A DNA stretch of 64,000 nucleotides from Lentisphaerota bacterium (GTDB taxonomy: Bacteria > Verrucomicrobiota > Lentisphaeria > Victivallales > Victivallaceae), in contig SUWG01000002.1 of assembly GCA_015061625.1 (NCBI GenBank), positions 62,001 to 126,000 on the forward strand. The letters run 5' to 3'. Below, in pieces: positions 1 through 7,090 of this stretch; position 1 is the first letter of the stretch, and every line of letters begins with the position of its first letter. The translations under genes and the position numbers were made by a program. The notes below the pieces were generated by a model. That model did not search any database. It was not told where the DNA came from and worked only from the letters and a program-made list of their open reading frames with translations.

Positions 1-1138
1 CCAGCACTCCTCCGGGGCGAACGGCATTGGCGTAGTTTTCCAGAATTTGCTTCTGGGTATTGCTCAATTCAGAAATATCTTCCGGTTTCAGTTTCCACTG
101 GGCCCCCGGATTGCGCCGCCACACGCCGGAACAACTGCATGGGGCATCGACCAGTACTCCGTCAAAAAGATGTTTGCCTTTCCAAACTCCGCCGTCATGG
201 GCTTTGGTGACAATATTGGGAAAACCGGCCCGCCGGGCGCGCAGACGCAAGTCGTCAAGTTTCTTTGCCCGGATATCACCGGCCTGCACGGTACCTTTGC
301 GCTTCATCAGTTGGGCAAGGTGCAGAGTTTTGCCACCGGCACCGGCACAGGGATCGAGCCATCTTTCCCCCGGTTTCGGAGCGGCGACAATGGAAATGCA
401 CTGGCTGGCCAGATCCTGTATCTCAAAAAGACCGGCTTTGAAACTCTCCAGAGTATAGAGATTGATTTTTGCCCGCACTTCGACGGCATCCGGCAGAGTG
501 TTGTGCGGGGTGACTTCGGCACCGGAATTTCTCAATTCATCAATGACTTTTTCCGGAGTATCGGTCTGCATCCTTATCCACATCGGGGGGCGGGATGAGA
601 GCATTTTAAGGAAATTTTCATTATCCAGATTTTCCGGAAGTTTTTCCGATATCCACGCCGGAAGCAGATCCCGGTCTGTTATCCGCAGGTCACAATTGAA
701 GTAAGTTGCCATCTGATTGGCTCTGGCACAGGGATTATTCAGCGCATGAGGTAATGTCGGCATCGAACAGGCGGAAGCAATGGCTGATGCATTGGCCTGA
801 TCTCCAGAAACAAATGCTCCGGCCATAAGCAGGGCAGACAGTTCTCTGGCCGTGAGCAGGATGCTGCCGGATTCCAATTCTGCAAGACGGTCAGCCGGGA
901 GATATTGCCGGATGAAACCCCAGAAGCGCAATGATGCATAGATCGTTTCTGAAATAAATGCCCGGTCACGGGAACCGCATTTGCGGTTTTCCCGGAAATA
1001 GGTTGCCAGAATCCGGTCTGCAGGCATTTGTCTGCCGAAACCGGAGGCCAGAACTTTTCTGGCACAGTCATTGAGCAGATTCAGTTGAGCCCGGAATTTT
1101 TCCGGGGCGATATTATTTTTGTCGTGATGTTCTCTCAT
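1..1138 (-). CDS. rsmB: 16S rRNA (cytosine-C5) methyltransferase, RsmB/NSUN family (partial, 3' end off window)
   Basis: This enzyme methylates a cytosine in 16S rRNA using S-adenosylmethionine. The frame reads from ATG at 1138 to the left edge without a stop, so about 379 N-terminal residues are present and the C-terminal end, where the second catalytic Cys motif lies, is cut off. Residues 15-80 look like the NusB-like RNA-binding domain typical of RsmB. The Rossmann domain has the SAM motif DPCAGAGGKT and motif IV DAPCSCSGVWRRNP, with the release cysteine in PCS. A promoter-like sequence lies only 9 nt upstream of the ATG, which suggests a very short leader or a later start. Sun/NSUN paralogues are the alternative, but the NusB-like part favours RsmB. 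Confidence 0.88.
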   Translation of the reverse strand, partial: MREHHDKNNIAPEKFRAQLNLLNDCARKVLASGFGRQMPADRILATYFRENRKCGSRDRAFISETIYASLRFWGFIRQYLPADRLAELESGSILLTARELSALLMAGAFVSGDQANASAIASACSMPTLPHALNNPCARANQMATYFNCDLRITDRDLLPAWISEKLPENLDNENFLKMLSSRPPMWIRMQTDTPEKVIDELRNSGAEVTPHNTLPDAVEVRAKINLYTLESFKAGLFEIQDLASQCISIVAAPKPGERWLDPCAGAGGKTLHLAQLMKRKGTVQAGDIRAKKLDDLRLRARRAGFPNIVTKAHDGGVWKGKHLFDGVLVDAPCSCSGVWRRNPGAQWKLKPEDISELSNTQKQILENYANAVRPGGVL

Positions 1139-1147
1139 AATGCATTT

Positions 1148-1176
1148 AATATATCCCCAAAACTGTTATTTGTCCA
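1148..1176 (-). promoter_or_regulatory. Candidate promoter of rsmB
   Basis: On the minus strand TGGACA (1171-1176) and TATATT (1148-1153) are 17 nt apart. Transcription would begin near 1141, only about 3 nt before the assigned ATG, so the mRNA would be nearly leaderless. Confidence 0.4.
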
Positions 1177-1325
1177 CAAAAAAACGAAAAAAGTGCATTG
1201 ATTACTTGAAAAAAACTGCTTTTCATGATATTGTAAAGCATCCCGGATTTTTATTTCTTTTTTTTAGGAAATCTGAAATAAAAGGTGAATATTTTTCGTT
1301 ACAAAGGTAAATGCCTTATCTTGCA

Positions 1326-1333
1326 GGGGGGGG
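1326..1333 (+). repeat. G8 homopolymer in the symporter upstream region
   Basis: A run of eight G lies between TTGCAG (1321-1326) and a TATAAA-like box (1353-1358), about 85 nt before the symporter start. Long G tracts are prone to slippage. The rest of the 277-nt intergenic region shows only A/T-rich sequence and an AGGAAAGG ribosome-binding region. Confidence 0.6.
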
Positions 1334-1415
1334 TGTTTTATCTTTTTTACCATATAAAATAAAAATTCAAGTCATAATTGAACCAAAAAACTAAAAGAAA
1401 GGAAAGGAAAAAATT

Positions 1416-3527
1416 ATGATGTCACTATTCGGGTCTGCTTTGCGGCAGATCGAAATCAACCACGAAGGAATGCAATCTCTGGACTGGGCAATCGTTATCG
1501 GTTTTATTGTGGTACTCACCGGAGTATTGCTCTATTGCAACCGGTATATGCGTAATGCCGCAGACTTTCTCGCGGCCAACCGCTGTGCCGGCCGGTATGT
1601 GATGAGTATTTCCGAGGGTATTGCCGGATTCGGTCTGATCAGTGCGGTTGCCTCATGGGAAGCTTTTATGAAAAGCGGTTTTGCTTCCACCTGGTGGGGC
1701 ATGATGCAGGCACCGTTTTCACTGGTTCTTGCGTTGGTCGCCTGGGTCACCTACCGTATGCGTGAAACGCGTTGTTTTACGCTGGCACAGTTCTATGAAG
1801 TGCGTTACAGCCGTAAGTTCCGTTTGGGGGCCGGTATCATCACCTTTTTGAGCGGTGTGGTCAATTACGGTATTTTCCCGATGGTTTCGGTGAAGTTCCT
1901 TATGGCTTTCTGTAAGCTCCCGTACAATGTTGAATGGTTGGGAATCAACTGGGATATTTACGGTATTCTGCTGGCTTTTGCGATCGGTATGGGGGTTTTC
2001 TTTGCCGCATTCGGCGGTCAGATTGCCATTATGGTGACCGACTTCATGCAGGGAGTGTTGTGCAATATCGCCTTTGTGATCTTCATTTTCTTCATTTTCA
2101 AACTCGGCGATTGGGATACCACCGGCGGTTTTGTCGGCTGGGATCAGATTGCTGAAGCTCTTAACAAAGAGGCTGGATACTCTCACATCAACCCCTTTGA
2201 AAACACTAAAATTCAGGACTTCAATATTTGGTACTACCTGATTGGTTTTGTCAGTTTGTTCTACAGCCGCGGCGGCTGGCAGGGGGCTGCCGGTTATGCT
2301 GCTGCCGCTAAAAACCCGCACGAGAGAAAAATGGCTGGTGTCATGGGAACCTGGCGTGGTTTGGCGCAGACTTTGATGCTGATGCTTTTCCCGTTGGCAG
2401 TTATGGCTGTTATGAGTCCCAAACTGGCTGAATTTGCCGAATTGCGTGAAATTATCAACCAGAAACTTGCCGCTATTCCCAATGCTACGGAGCGCGGACA
2501 GGAGATGGTGCCGATCGCCTTGTCATTGATCATGCCTTCCGGATTGCTCGGTTTGTTTGTTGCTGTGATGTTCTCTGCGATGCTCTCAACCGATGATACT
2601 TATATGCACAGTTGGGGATCGATCCTTATTCAGGATGTGGTCATGCCCTTCAAAAAGAAACCGTTTACTCCGAAACAGCATATCTGGGCATTGCGTTTGG
2701 CAATCCTGGCTGTCGGTATTTTCGGCTGGTTTTTCAGTTACTTCTGGGTACAGGAAACTCCGGTTTATCTGTTCTTCAGTTTGACCGGTGCGATCGTTTC
2801 CGGTGCTGGACCGGCGATCATCGGCGGACTTTACTGGAAACGCGGCGGTACGATTGCTGCATGGGTCAGTTACATTTACGGTGCAACCAACGCGGTGTTG
2901 GGAATCATTCTGCAGCAGGTTTGGCCCAAAGGTCTCGGTCAGTGGCTGATCGACAACTTCGGTTGGGATTGGATCGCTCACCCCAGTTTGATCAATGCTG
3001 CCGGAGAATATATTTTCCCGATCCACGGTCAGTATATCAACTTTATCAACATGATCACCTGTACGTTGCTTTATGTGATCATCTCTCTGCTTGAGCATAA
3101 AGCCGGTAAACCTGACTTTAATCTGGATAAAATGCTCCATCGCGGTATTTACGATACCAATCAGGAACACGTTGAGCAGAGCAATGTCAACAAGATCGAT
3201 AAGATTTTCGGTATCACTCCGGAATTTACCATCGGCGACAAGATCATCTATTATGCCAGTATTCTCTGGACGATTGCCTGGTCTATCATTTTCATTGTTT
3301 ATACTTCACTGCATTTTGCCGGTGCATTGAGCAACGAAAACTGGTTGACCTTGTGGCACGTTAAGATCTACATCACGCTGATCCTCGGTGTCGGTTGCAC
3401 GATTTGGTTCCTCGTTGGCGGTGTTTTCGACGTGATCGGACTTTTCAGAGCGTTGGCCAATGCCAAATTGGATGACGCTGACGATGGTTCAGTCCGCAAC
3501 GAAAGCGATGAAGCCGCTGAAGCGTAA
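1416..3527 (+). CDS. Sodium:solute symporter (SSS/SLC5 family)
   Basis: Predicted inner-membrane Na+-coupled uptake carrier of 703 residues, longer than the usual 500-600. At least 13 hydrophobic segments are visible. Family-like stretches include FTLAQFYEVRYSRKFR in the N-terminal third and SGAGPAIIGGLYWKRG near residue 455. The C-terminal extension, from about residue 560, has two more membrane segments and an acidic tail. Two ATGs lie in tandem (1416 and 1419) behind an AGGAAAGG purine tract; either may be used. The substrate cannot be read from sequence. The L-fucose isomerase gene directly downstream, on the opposite strand, suggests a sugar such as fucose, but this is inference. Confidence 0.88.
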   Translation: MMSLFGSALRQIEINHEGMQSLDWAIVIGFIVVLTGVLLYCNRYMRNAADFLAANRCAGRYVMSISEGIAGFGLISAVASWEAFMKSGFASTWWGMMQAPFSLVLALVAWVTYRMRETRCFTLAQFYEVRYSRKFRLGAGIITFLSGVVNYGIFPMVSVKFLMAFCKLPYNVEWLGINWDIYGILLAFAIGMGVFFAAFGGQIAIMVTDFMQGVLCNIAFVIFIFFIFKLGDWDTTGGFVGWDQIAEALNKEAGYSHINPFENTKIQDFNIWYYLIGFVSLFYSRGGWQGAAGYAAAAKNPHERKMAGVMGTWRGLAQTLMLMLFPLAVMAVMSPKLAEFAELREIINQKLAAIPNATERGQEMVPIALSLIMPSGLLGLFVAVMFSAMLSTDDTYMHSWGSILIQDVVMPFKKKPFTPKQHIWALRLAILAVGIFGWFFSYFWVQETPVYLFFSLTGAIVSGAGPAIIGGLYWKRGGTIAAWVSYIYGATNAVLGIILQQVWPKGLGQWLIDNFGWDWIAHPSLINAAGEYIFPIHGQYINFINMITCTLLYVIISLLEHKAGKPDFNLDKMLHRGIYDTNQEHVEQSNVNKIDKIFGITPEFTIGDKIIYYASILWTIAWSIIFIVYTSLHFAGALSNENWLTLWHVKIYITLILGVGCTIWFLVGGVFDVIGLFRALANAKLDDADDGSVRNESDEAAEA

Positions 3528-3541
3528 AAAATCATCAAATC

Positions 3542-3580
3542 AAAATTCCCCGCATTTCTCCGGAAATGCGGGGAATTTTT
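3542..3580 (+). terminator. Intrinsic terminator of the symporter gene
   Basis: A perfect 17-bp stem (3542-3558 with 3563-3579, loop TCCG) ends in a T run. It follows the stop codon at 3527 and could work in both directions. Confidence 0.85.
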
Positions 3581-3587
3581 TATACAA

Positions 3588-3625
3588 AAAAACTGTGGCA
3601 AACGAAATTGTCTGCCACAGTTTTT
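3588..3625 (-). terminator. Intrinsic terminator of fucI
   Basis: A 13-bp perfect stem (3588-3600 with 3613-3625) has A/T ends that give a U tract on the minus strand. It lies just after the fucI stop, between two convergent genes. Confidence 0.8.
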
Positions 3626-3640
3626 GCTGTTTTACAGCGG

Positions 3641-5437
3641 TCAGCGGTAAAGCGGACCGAGGGAATCGCAGGCCCGGTAATCGGCACTTTCTTTATCCAT
3701 ACCGAATGCCGCCCACATATTCGGGCGGAAGATCTTCTCTTCATCCACGTTGTGCATACTCACCGGAATACGGAGCATGGCACAGAGGGTGATGATATCC
3801 GCACCGATGTGACCATAGGAGATGGCACCGTGATTGGCACCCCAGTTATTCATCACATCGTAAGCGGTTTTGAATGCACCTTTACCGGTGATTCTGGGAG
3901 CGAACCAGGTACAGGGCCAGGTGTAGTCAGTACGTTTCCAGAGGGTGTCAGTGACTTCATCTGGCAGATTGACTGACCAGCCTTCGGCGATTTGGATGAC
4001 CGGACCGAGTCCTTTGACCAGATTCAGACGGATCATGGTCATCGGCATTTCGGCAGTGGTGACGAAACGTGATGAATAACCGCCGCCGCGGAAGTAACCG
4101 ATATCGGCATAGTTCCAGGTGGAGTTTTCAAGGATCGCTTTCTGATCGGCTTCGGTAACTTCATACCACGGTTTCATAACACCGTTGCCGTCGGCATCTT
4201 TGGCTGCGCCGTTGGCATCCAGACAGCAGGCCCCGGAGTTGATCAGGTGGATGAATCCGTCGGCTTCTTTGGCTTTGCCCTCGATATCGTAACCGGTGAC
4301 CCGTTTGACAGCATCACCGCTCCAGTAGGTGCGCACGTCGGCGAACATCTGGGCGCGGTTGGTCAGCAGTTTCATAAAGAGCATACCCAAACCGTTGAGA
4401 ACATCGTTTTCTGTAGCGAGGATGTAGGGTTCACGGGCTCCATTCCAGTCAAATGAGGTATTGAGCATGGATTCCGGAAAGTCGCAGTTGGGGTAGAAGT
4501 CGGTCCACTGACGTTGCCCCTGAAATCCGGCGGCGATAGCGTTGTGACCGACCATTTCTTCTTCGCAACCGGCGGGCAGATTGGGATTGCCGCTCATCAG
4601 GTCTTTGATGATGACCATCATTTTTACGACGAATTCCCAGTCGGCATCTTTCTGTTCTCTGCTGCGCTGGAGATTTTCCGGGTTTTTGTCAAAACCTTCG
4701 ATGCAGTTGGCTTTGGTCCAGGCGAGGGCTTTTTCGTATTCTGCTTTATCGTAGATGCCTTCGGTCATGCGGCGGATGACTTCGACTTCATCGACGGATT
4801 CGACTCTCATGCCGAGGTAATCTTCGATGAAGTTGGTATCGATGATCGAGCCGCCGATACCCATACAGATCGAACCGATCTGCAAATAGGATTTGCCCCG
4901 CATGGTGGCAACGGCGATCGCCGCCCGGCCGAAACGGAGCAGTTTTTCTTTGACGTCGGCGGGCATACTGGTATCATCGGCATCCTGCACATCGTGACCG
5001 TAAATGCCGAATGCGGGCAGGCCCTTCTGGGCGTGGGTCGCCAGAACGGAAGCCAGATAGACGGCTCCGGGGCGTTCAGTGCCGTTGAATCCCCAGACAG
5101 CTTTGATGGTATTGGGATCCATATCCATCGTTTCGGCACCGTAGCACCAGCAGGGGGTGACGGTCAGGGTGATATCGACACCTTCTCTGCGGAATTTATC
5201 GGCGCAGGCGGCGGCTTCACCGACGCGGCCGATGGTGGTATCGGCGATGACGACTTTTACCGGAGTACCGTCGGCATATTTGAGATTTTCCTCAAAGAGT
5301 TTGGCGGCACTTTTGGCCATATTCATAGTTTGTTCTTCGAGAGATTCCCGGACTTTGAGAACACCCCGGCGGCCGTCGATGGTCGGACGGATTCCGATAC
5401 ATGGCATGGAGCCGTAGTAACGTTTGTTTTCGCTCAT
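3641..5437 (-). CDS. fucI: L-fucose isomerase
   Basis: Cytoplasmic enzyme that interconverts L-fucose and L-fuculose (and often D-arabinose and D-ribulose), the first step of fucose catabolism. The protein has 598 residues, close to the family's roughly 590. Recognisable stretches include [12 protein letters not shown] at the N-terminus, [13 protein letters not shown], and [12 protein letters not shown], where Glu and Asp metal ligands are expected. A late [15 protein letters not shown] segment should supply the metal-binding His. The start at 5437 has AGGAG at 5444-5449. Fuculokinase and aldolase genes are not in the window, so the pathway must be completed elsewhere. Host mucin fucose or algal fucan are plausible sources (inference). 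Confidence 0.95.
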   Translation of the reverse strand: MSENKRYYGSMPCIGIRPTIDGRRGVLKVRESLEEQTMNMAKSAAKLFEENLKYADGTPVKVVIADTTIGRVGEAAACADKFRREGVDITLTVTPCWCYGAETMDMDPNTIKAVWGFNGTERPGAVYLASVLATHAQKGLPAFGIYGHDVQDADDTSMPADVKEKLLRFGRAAIAVATMRGKSYLQIGSICMGIGGSIIDTNFIEDYLGMRVESVDEVEVIRRMTEGIYDKAEYEKALAWTKANCIEGFDKNPENLQRSREQKDADWEFVVKMMVIIKDLMSGNPNLPAGCEEEMVGHNAIAAGFQGQRQWTDFYPNCDFPESMLNTSFDWNGAREPYILATENDVLNGLGMLFMKLLTNRAQMFADVRTYWSGDAVKRVTGYDIEGKAKEADGFIHLINSGACCLDANGAAKDADGNGVMKPWYEVTEADQKAILENSTWNYADIGYFRGGGYSSRFVTTAEMPMTMIRLNLVKGLGPVIQIAEGWSVNLPDEVTDTLWKRTDYTWPCTWFAPRITGKGAFKTAYDVMNNWGANHGAISYGHIGADIITLCAMLRIPVSMHNVDEEKIFRPNMWAAFGMDKESADYRACDSLGPLYR

Positions 5438-5477
5438 TTTTTTACTCCTTTATTGTAAAAAATGTGGTTGTTGTTTA

Positions 5478-5506
5478 ACTATACACCTGAAAAACAGTGT
5501 ATTCAA
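5478..5506 (-). promoter_or_regulatory. Candidate fucI promoter
   Basis: On the minus strand TTGAAT (5501-5506) and TATAGT (5478-5483) are 17 nt apart, about 40 nt upstream of the fucI ATG. Confidence 0.6.
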
Positions 5507-5575
5507 GGCATAAAATGTGTTTTTTTATAAAATAAATATATTGAAACGTGTTGAAAAAGGATTCATCGGGAAACG

Positions 5576-5604
5576 TTGCAAAAAGTGTATCAAAGTGGTA
5601 TATT
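5576..5604 (+). promoter_or_regulatory. Candidate promoter of the thioesterase gene
   Basis: TTGCAA (5576-5581) and TATATT (5599-5604) are 17 nt apart and the -10 box is preceded by GTGG. Transcription would start near 5611, downstream of the longest possible start codon, which supports a later start. Confidence 0.65.
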
Positions 5605-5677
5605 ATTTGCGATGCTTGAATTGGTTGATCAAAGCGATTATATTGTCAATAGAGATGATTTGCAGGAAAGCAGAGTT

Positions 5678-6094
5678 ATGAAGTATCAATGTTTGAAGTT
5701 GCGTATCGACTGGGGCGATCTGGATTTGCTCGGTCATGTGAATAATGTTGCGATCGTGCGCTATTTGCAGGCGGGCAGGGTGATGTATATGGAAAAGGTG
5801 GGTTTACCGGCCTATGTCGGCATGAAAACGGGGCCGATCGAGGCGGCGACGGAGATACAATTCAGAAAGCAACTGCATTTTCCCGGAAATGTGGAAGTGC
5901 GGACAAAAGTCCGTGAAGTGAAAAATACGAGTATAATTCTCGACCATCAGATCTATGATGAATCCGGTGAATTGGCAGTTAGTGCGATGGAGGTTATCGT
6001 GCATTTTGACTTTGTGAACCAGACCAAAATACCGCTTACCGACCAGTTGCGCCAAAGCATTGCCGCATATTCCGCAACTTTACCGGAATTGTAA
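5678..6094 (+). CDS. Acyl-CoA thioesterase, 4HBT (hot-dog fold) family
   Basis: Small cytoplasmic hot-dog protein of 138 residues that probably hydrolyses an acyl-CoA; the substrate is unknown. The diagnostic stretch DWGDLDLLGHVNNVA contains the Asp found in 4-hydroxybenzoyl-CoA thioesterase-type enzymes and the conserved GHVNN. The open frame extends upstream to 5576, but that extension overlaps the -35 and -10 boxes. The ATG at 5678 follows AGGAAAG and gives the family's normal length. Monocistronic as far as can be seen, with its own promoter. Confidence 0.82.
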   Translation: MKYQCLKLRIDWGDLDLLGHVNNVAIVRYLQAGRVMYMEKVGLPAYVGMKTGPIEAATEIQFRKQLHFPGNVEVRTKVREVKNTSIILDHQIYDESGELAVSAMEVIVHFDFVNQTKIPLTDQLRQSIAAYSATLPEL

Positions 6095-6098
6095 AACA

Positions 6099-6128
6099 AA
6101 CTCTCTTTGCCAAACGTCAAAGAGAGTT
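6099..6128 (-). terminator. Hairpin between thioesterase and prepilin-like gene
   Basis: An 11-bp perfect stem (6099-6109 with 6118-6128) follows the thioesterase stop at 6094. The T-rich side (TTTGTTTT) is on the minus strand, so it most likely terminates the prepilin-like gene. Confidence 0.6.
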
Positions 6129-6142
6129 GTGAGAAAAATTGC

Positions 6143-7066
6143 TTACTTATTTATTTTAGTACTGCTTTCTCCGGTATAGTAAGAAGATATCGGCATACTT
6201 CCGCCGTTGTATACCGCATATTGTGCATCAGTGCCGCTGGCCAGCGGCCGGACTATTCCATCCGGGGTGAATGTTTGAACGTGTCCTGCAACGAAAAGGA
6301 AGTTGCCACTGCCGGAGTGTTTGAAATTGGCACTGGCATAATTCGCGGAATTTGCTCCATACAAGCATGTCCGGTTGGTGTGTGTTATGCCTCCATTGTA
6401 AGAATCTGCAGCCAATACAGTTGTTTGTGGAGTACCATGAGTTTTTGTATGAAGAGTTCCGTAGTCCTGAAGTTTGAATAAAGGCATGGCTCCACCGTCG
6501 GAGGCTTTGTAACTGTAGGCATAGTAATTGAAGTTTCCACTTTGTTCAATATCACAGTAGAAAAGTTGCGGTGTCATTTTTATCCTGGCATCATTGTCTG
6601 CAGCTGATGCCAAATCTGCTTTTGACGGTCCACCGACGTATGGAGAAAGCAATGCGATTGCGCTATAATTATATTCTGTAATAAAACCTTGCCGGTGCGT
6701 GAAATATCCTTCAAAATCACTGGCATACATTTGGGCTCCGTTGCCGATTTGCTTCAAGTTGTTGATGCAACTGGCACTGCGGCCGCGTTCACGGGCGGAA
6801 TTCAGGGCTGGAAGTAAAATCGCCGCTAAGATTGCAATAATCGCAATTACAACGAGCAATTCTATCAAGGTAAATGAGTGTGCGGGGGACAAGGAAAACT
6901 TTTTTTCACGGGAAAAAAAAGTTTTCCCTTTCCCCCGCGCCCCTTTCTCTTTCAAAAAAAGCGGACTTCTTTGTTTAGTTTCAATCGCAGTTTTTTGTGT
7001 CAAAAAATGCAATGATGAGATAACTGCGCTTACGAGTAATTCGATCAAAGTGAATGATTTTTTCAT
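6143..7066 (-). CDS. Prepilin-type N-terminal cleavage/methylation protein with duplicated signal (cassette I)
   Basis: Exported pseudopilin-like protein of 307 residues. The N-terminus [12 protein letters not shown] is a type IV prepilin signal with an AAAGGAG site upstream. About 50 residues later a second, complete signal follows ([17 protein letters not shown], then the conserved [22 protein letters not shown]). The spacer is encoded by a repeat shared with the gene at 15477-16472 (see the repeat entry). The residue before the F is Ser in both signals, not the usual Gly. The C-terminal region is a poor match to the H-X9-DG motif of such proteins (it ends in AGHV). It lies 24 nt downstream of the large hydrolase-like gene and is probably its operon partner. 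Which signal the prepilin peptidase cuts is unknown. Confidence 0.8.
   Translation of the reverse strand: MKKSFTLIELLVSAVISSLHFLTQKTAIETKQRSPLFLKEKGARGKGKTFFSREKKFSLSPAHSFTLIELLVVIAIIAILAAILLPALNSARERGRSASCINNLKQIGNGAQMYASDFEGYFTHRQGFITEYNYSAIALLSPYVGGPSKADLASAADNDARIKMTPQLFYCDIEQSGNFNYYAYSYKASDGGAMPLFKLQDYGTLHTKTHGTPQTTVLAADSYNGGITHTNRTCLYGANSANYASANFKHSGSGNFLFVAGHVQTFTPDGIVRPLASGTDAQYAVYNGGSMPISSYYTGESSTKINK
6871..7054 (-). repeat. In-frame palindromic repeat element, copy 1
   Basis: A 184-bp segment within the prepilin gene is nearly the same as 16139-16325. Positions 6967-7026 (60 bp) are identical to 16238-16297. The element holds a long imperfect stem (6882-6907 with 6912-6938). Its two ends both encode FTLIELL, so it looks like an insertion with duplication of the target. 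It keeps the reading frame and adds about 60 residues. Confidence 0.75.
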
Positions 7067-7090
7067 GATAAATAAAACTCCTTTACTGAT

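Noticed and set aside
1719-3170. Several minus-strand frames of 190-200 codons within the symporter gene
   Set aside because: They are antisense to an unmistakable membrane transporter and show no protein family features.
4514-5458. 314-codon open frame antisense to fucI
   Set aside because: It mirrors a clear L-fucose isomerase gene, is rich in Gly/Asp/Phe as expected of antisense GC bias, and lacks a ribosome-binding site.
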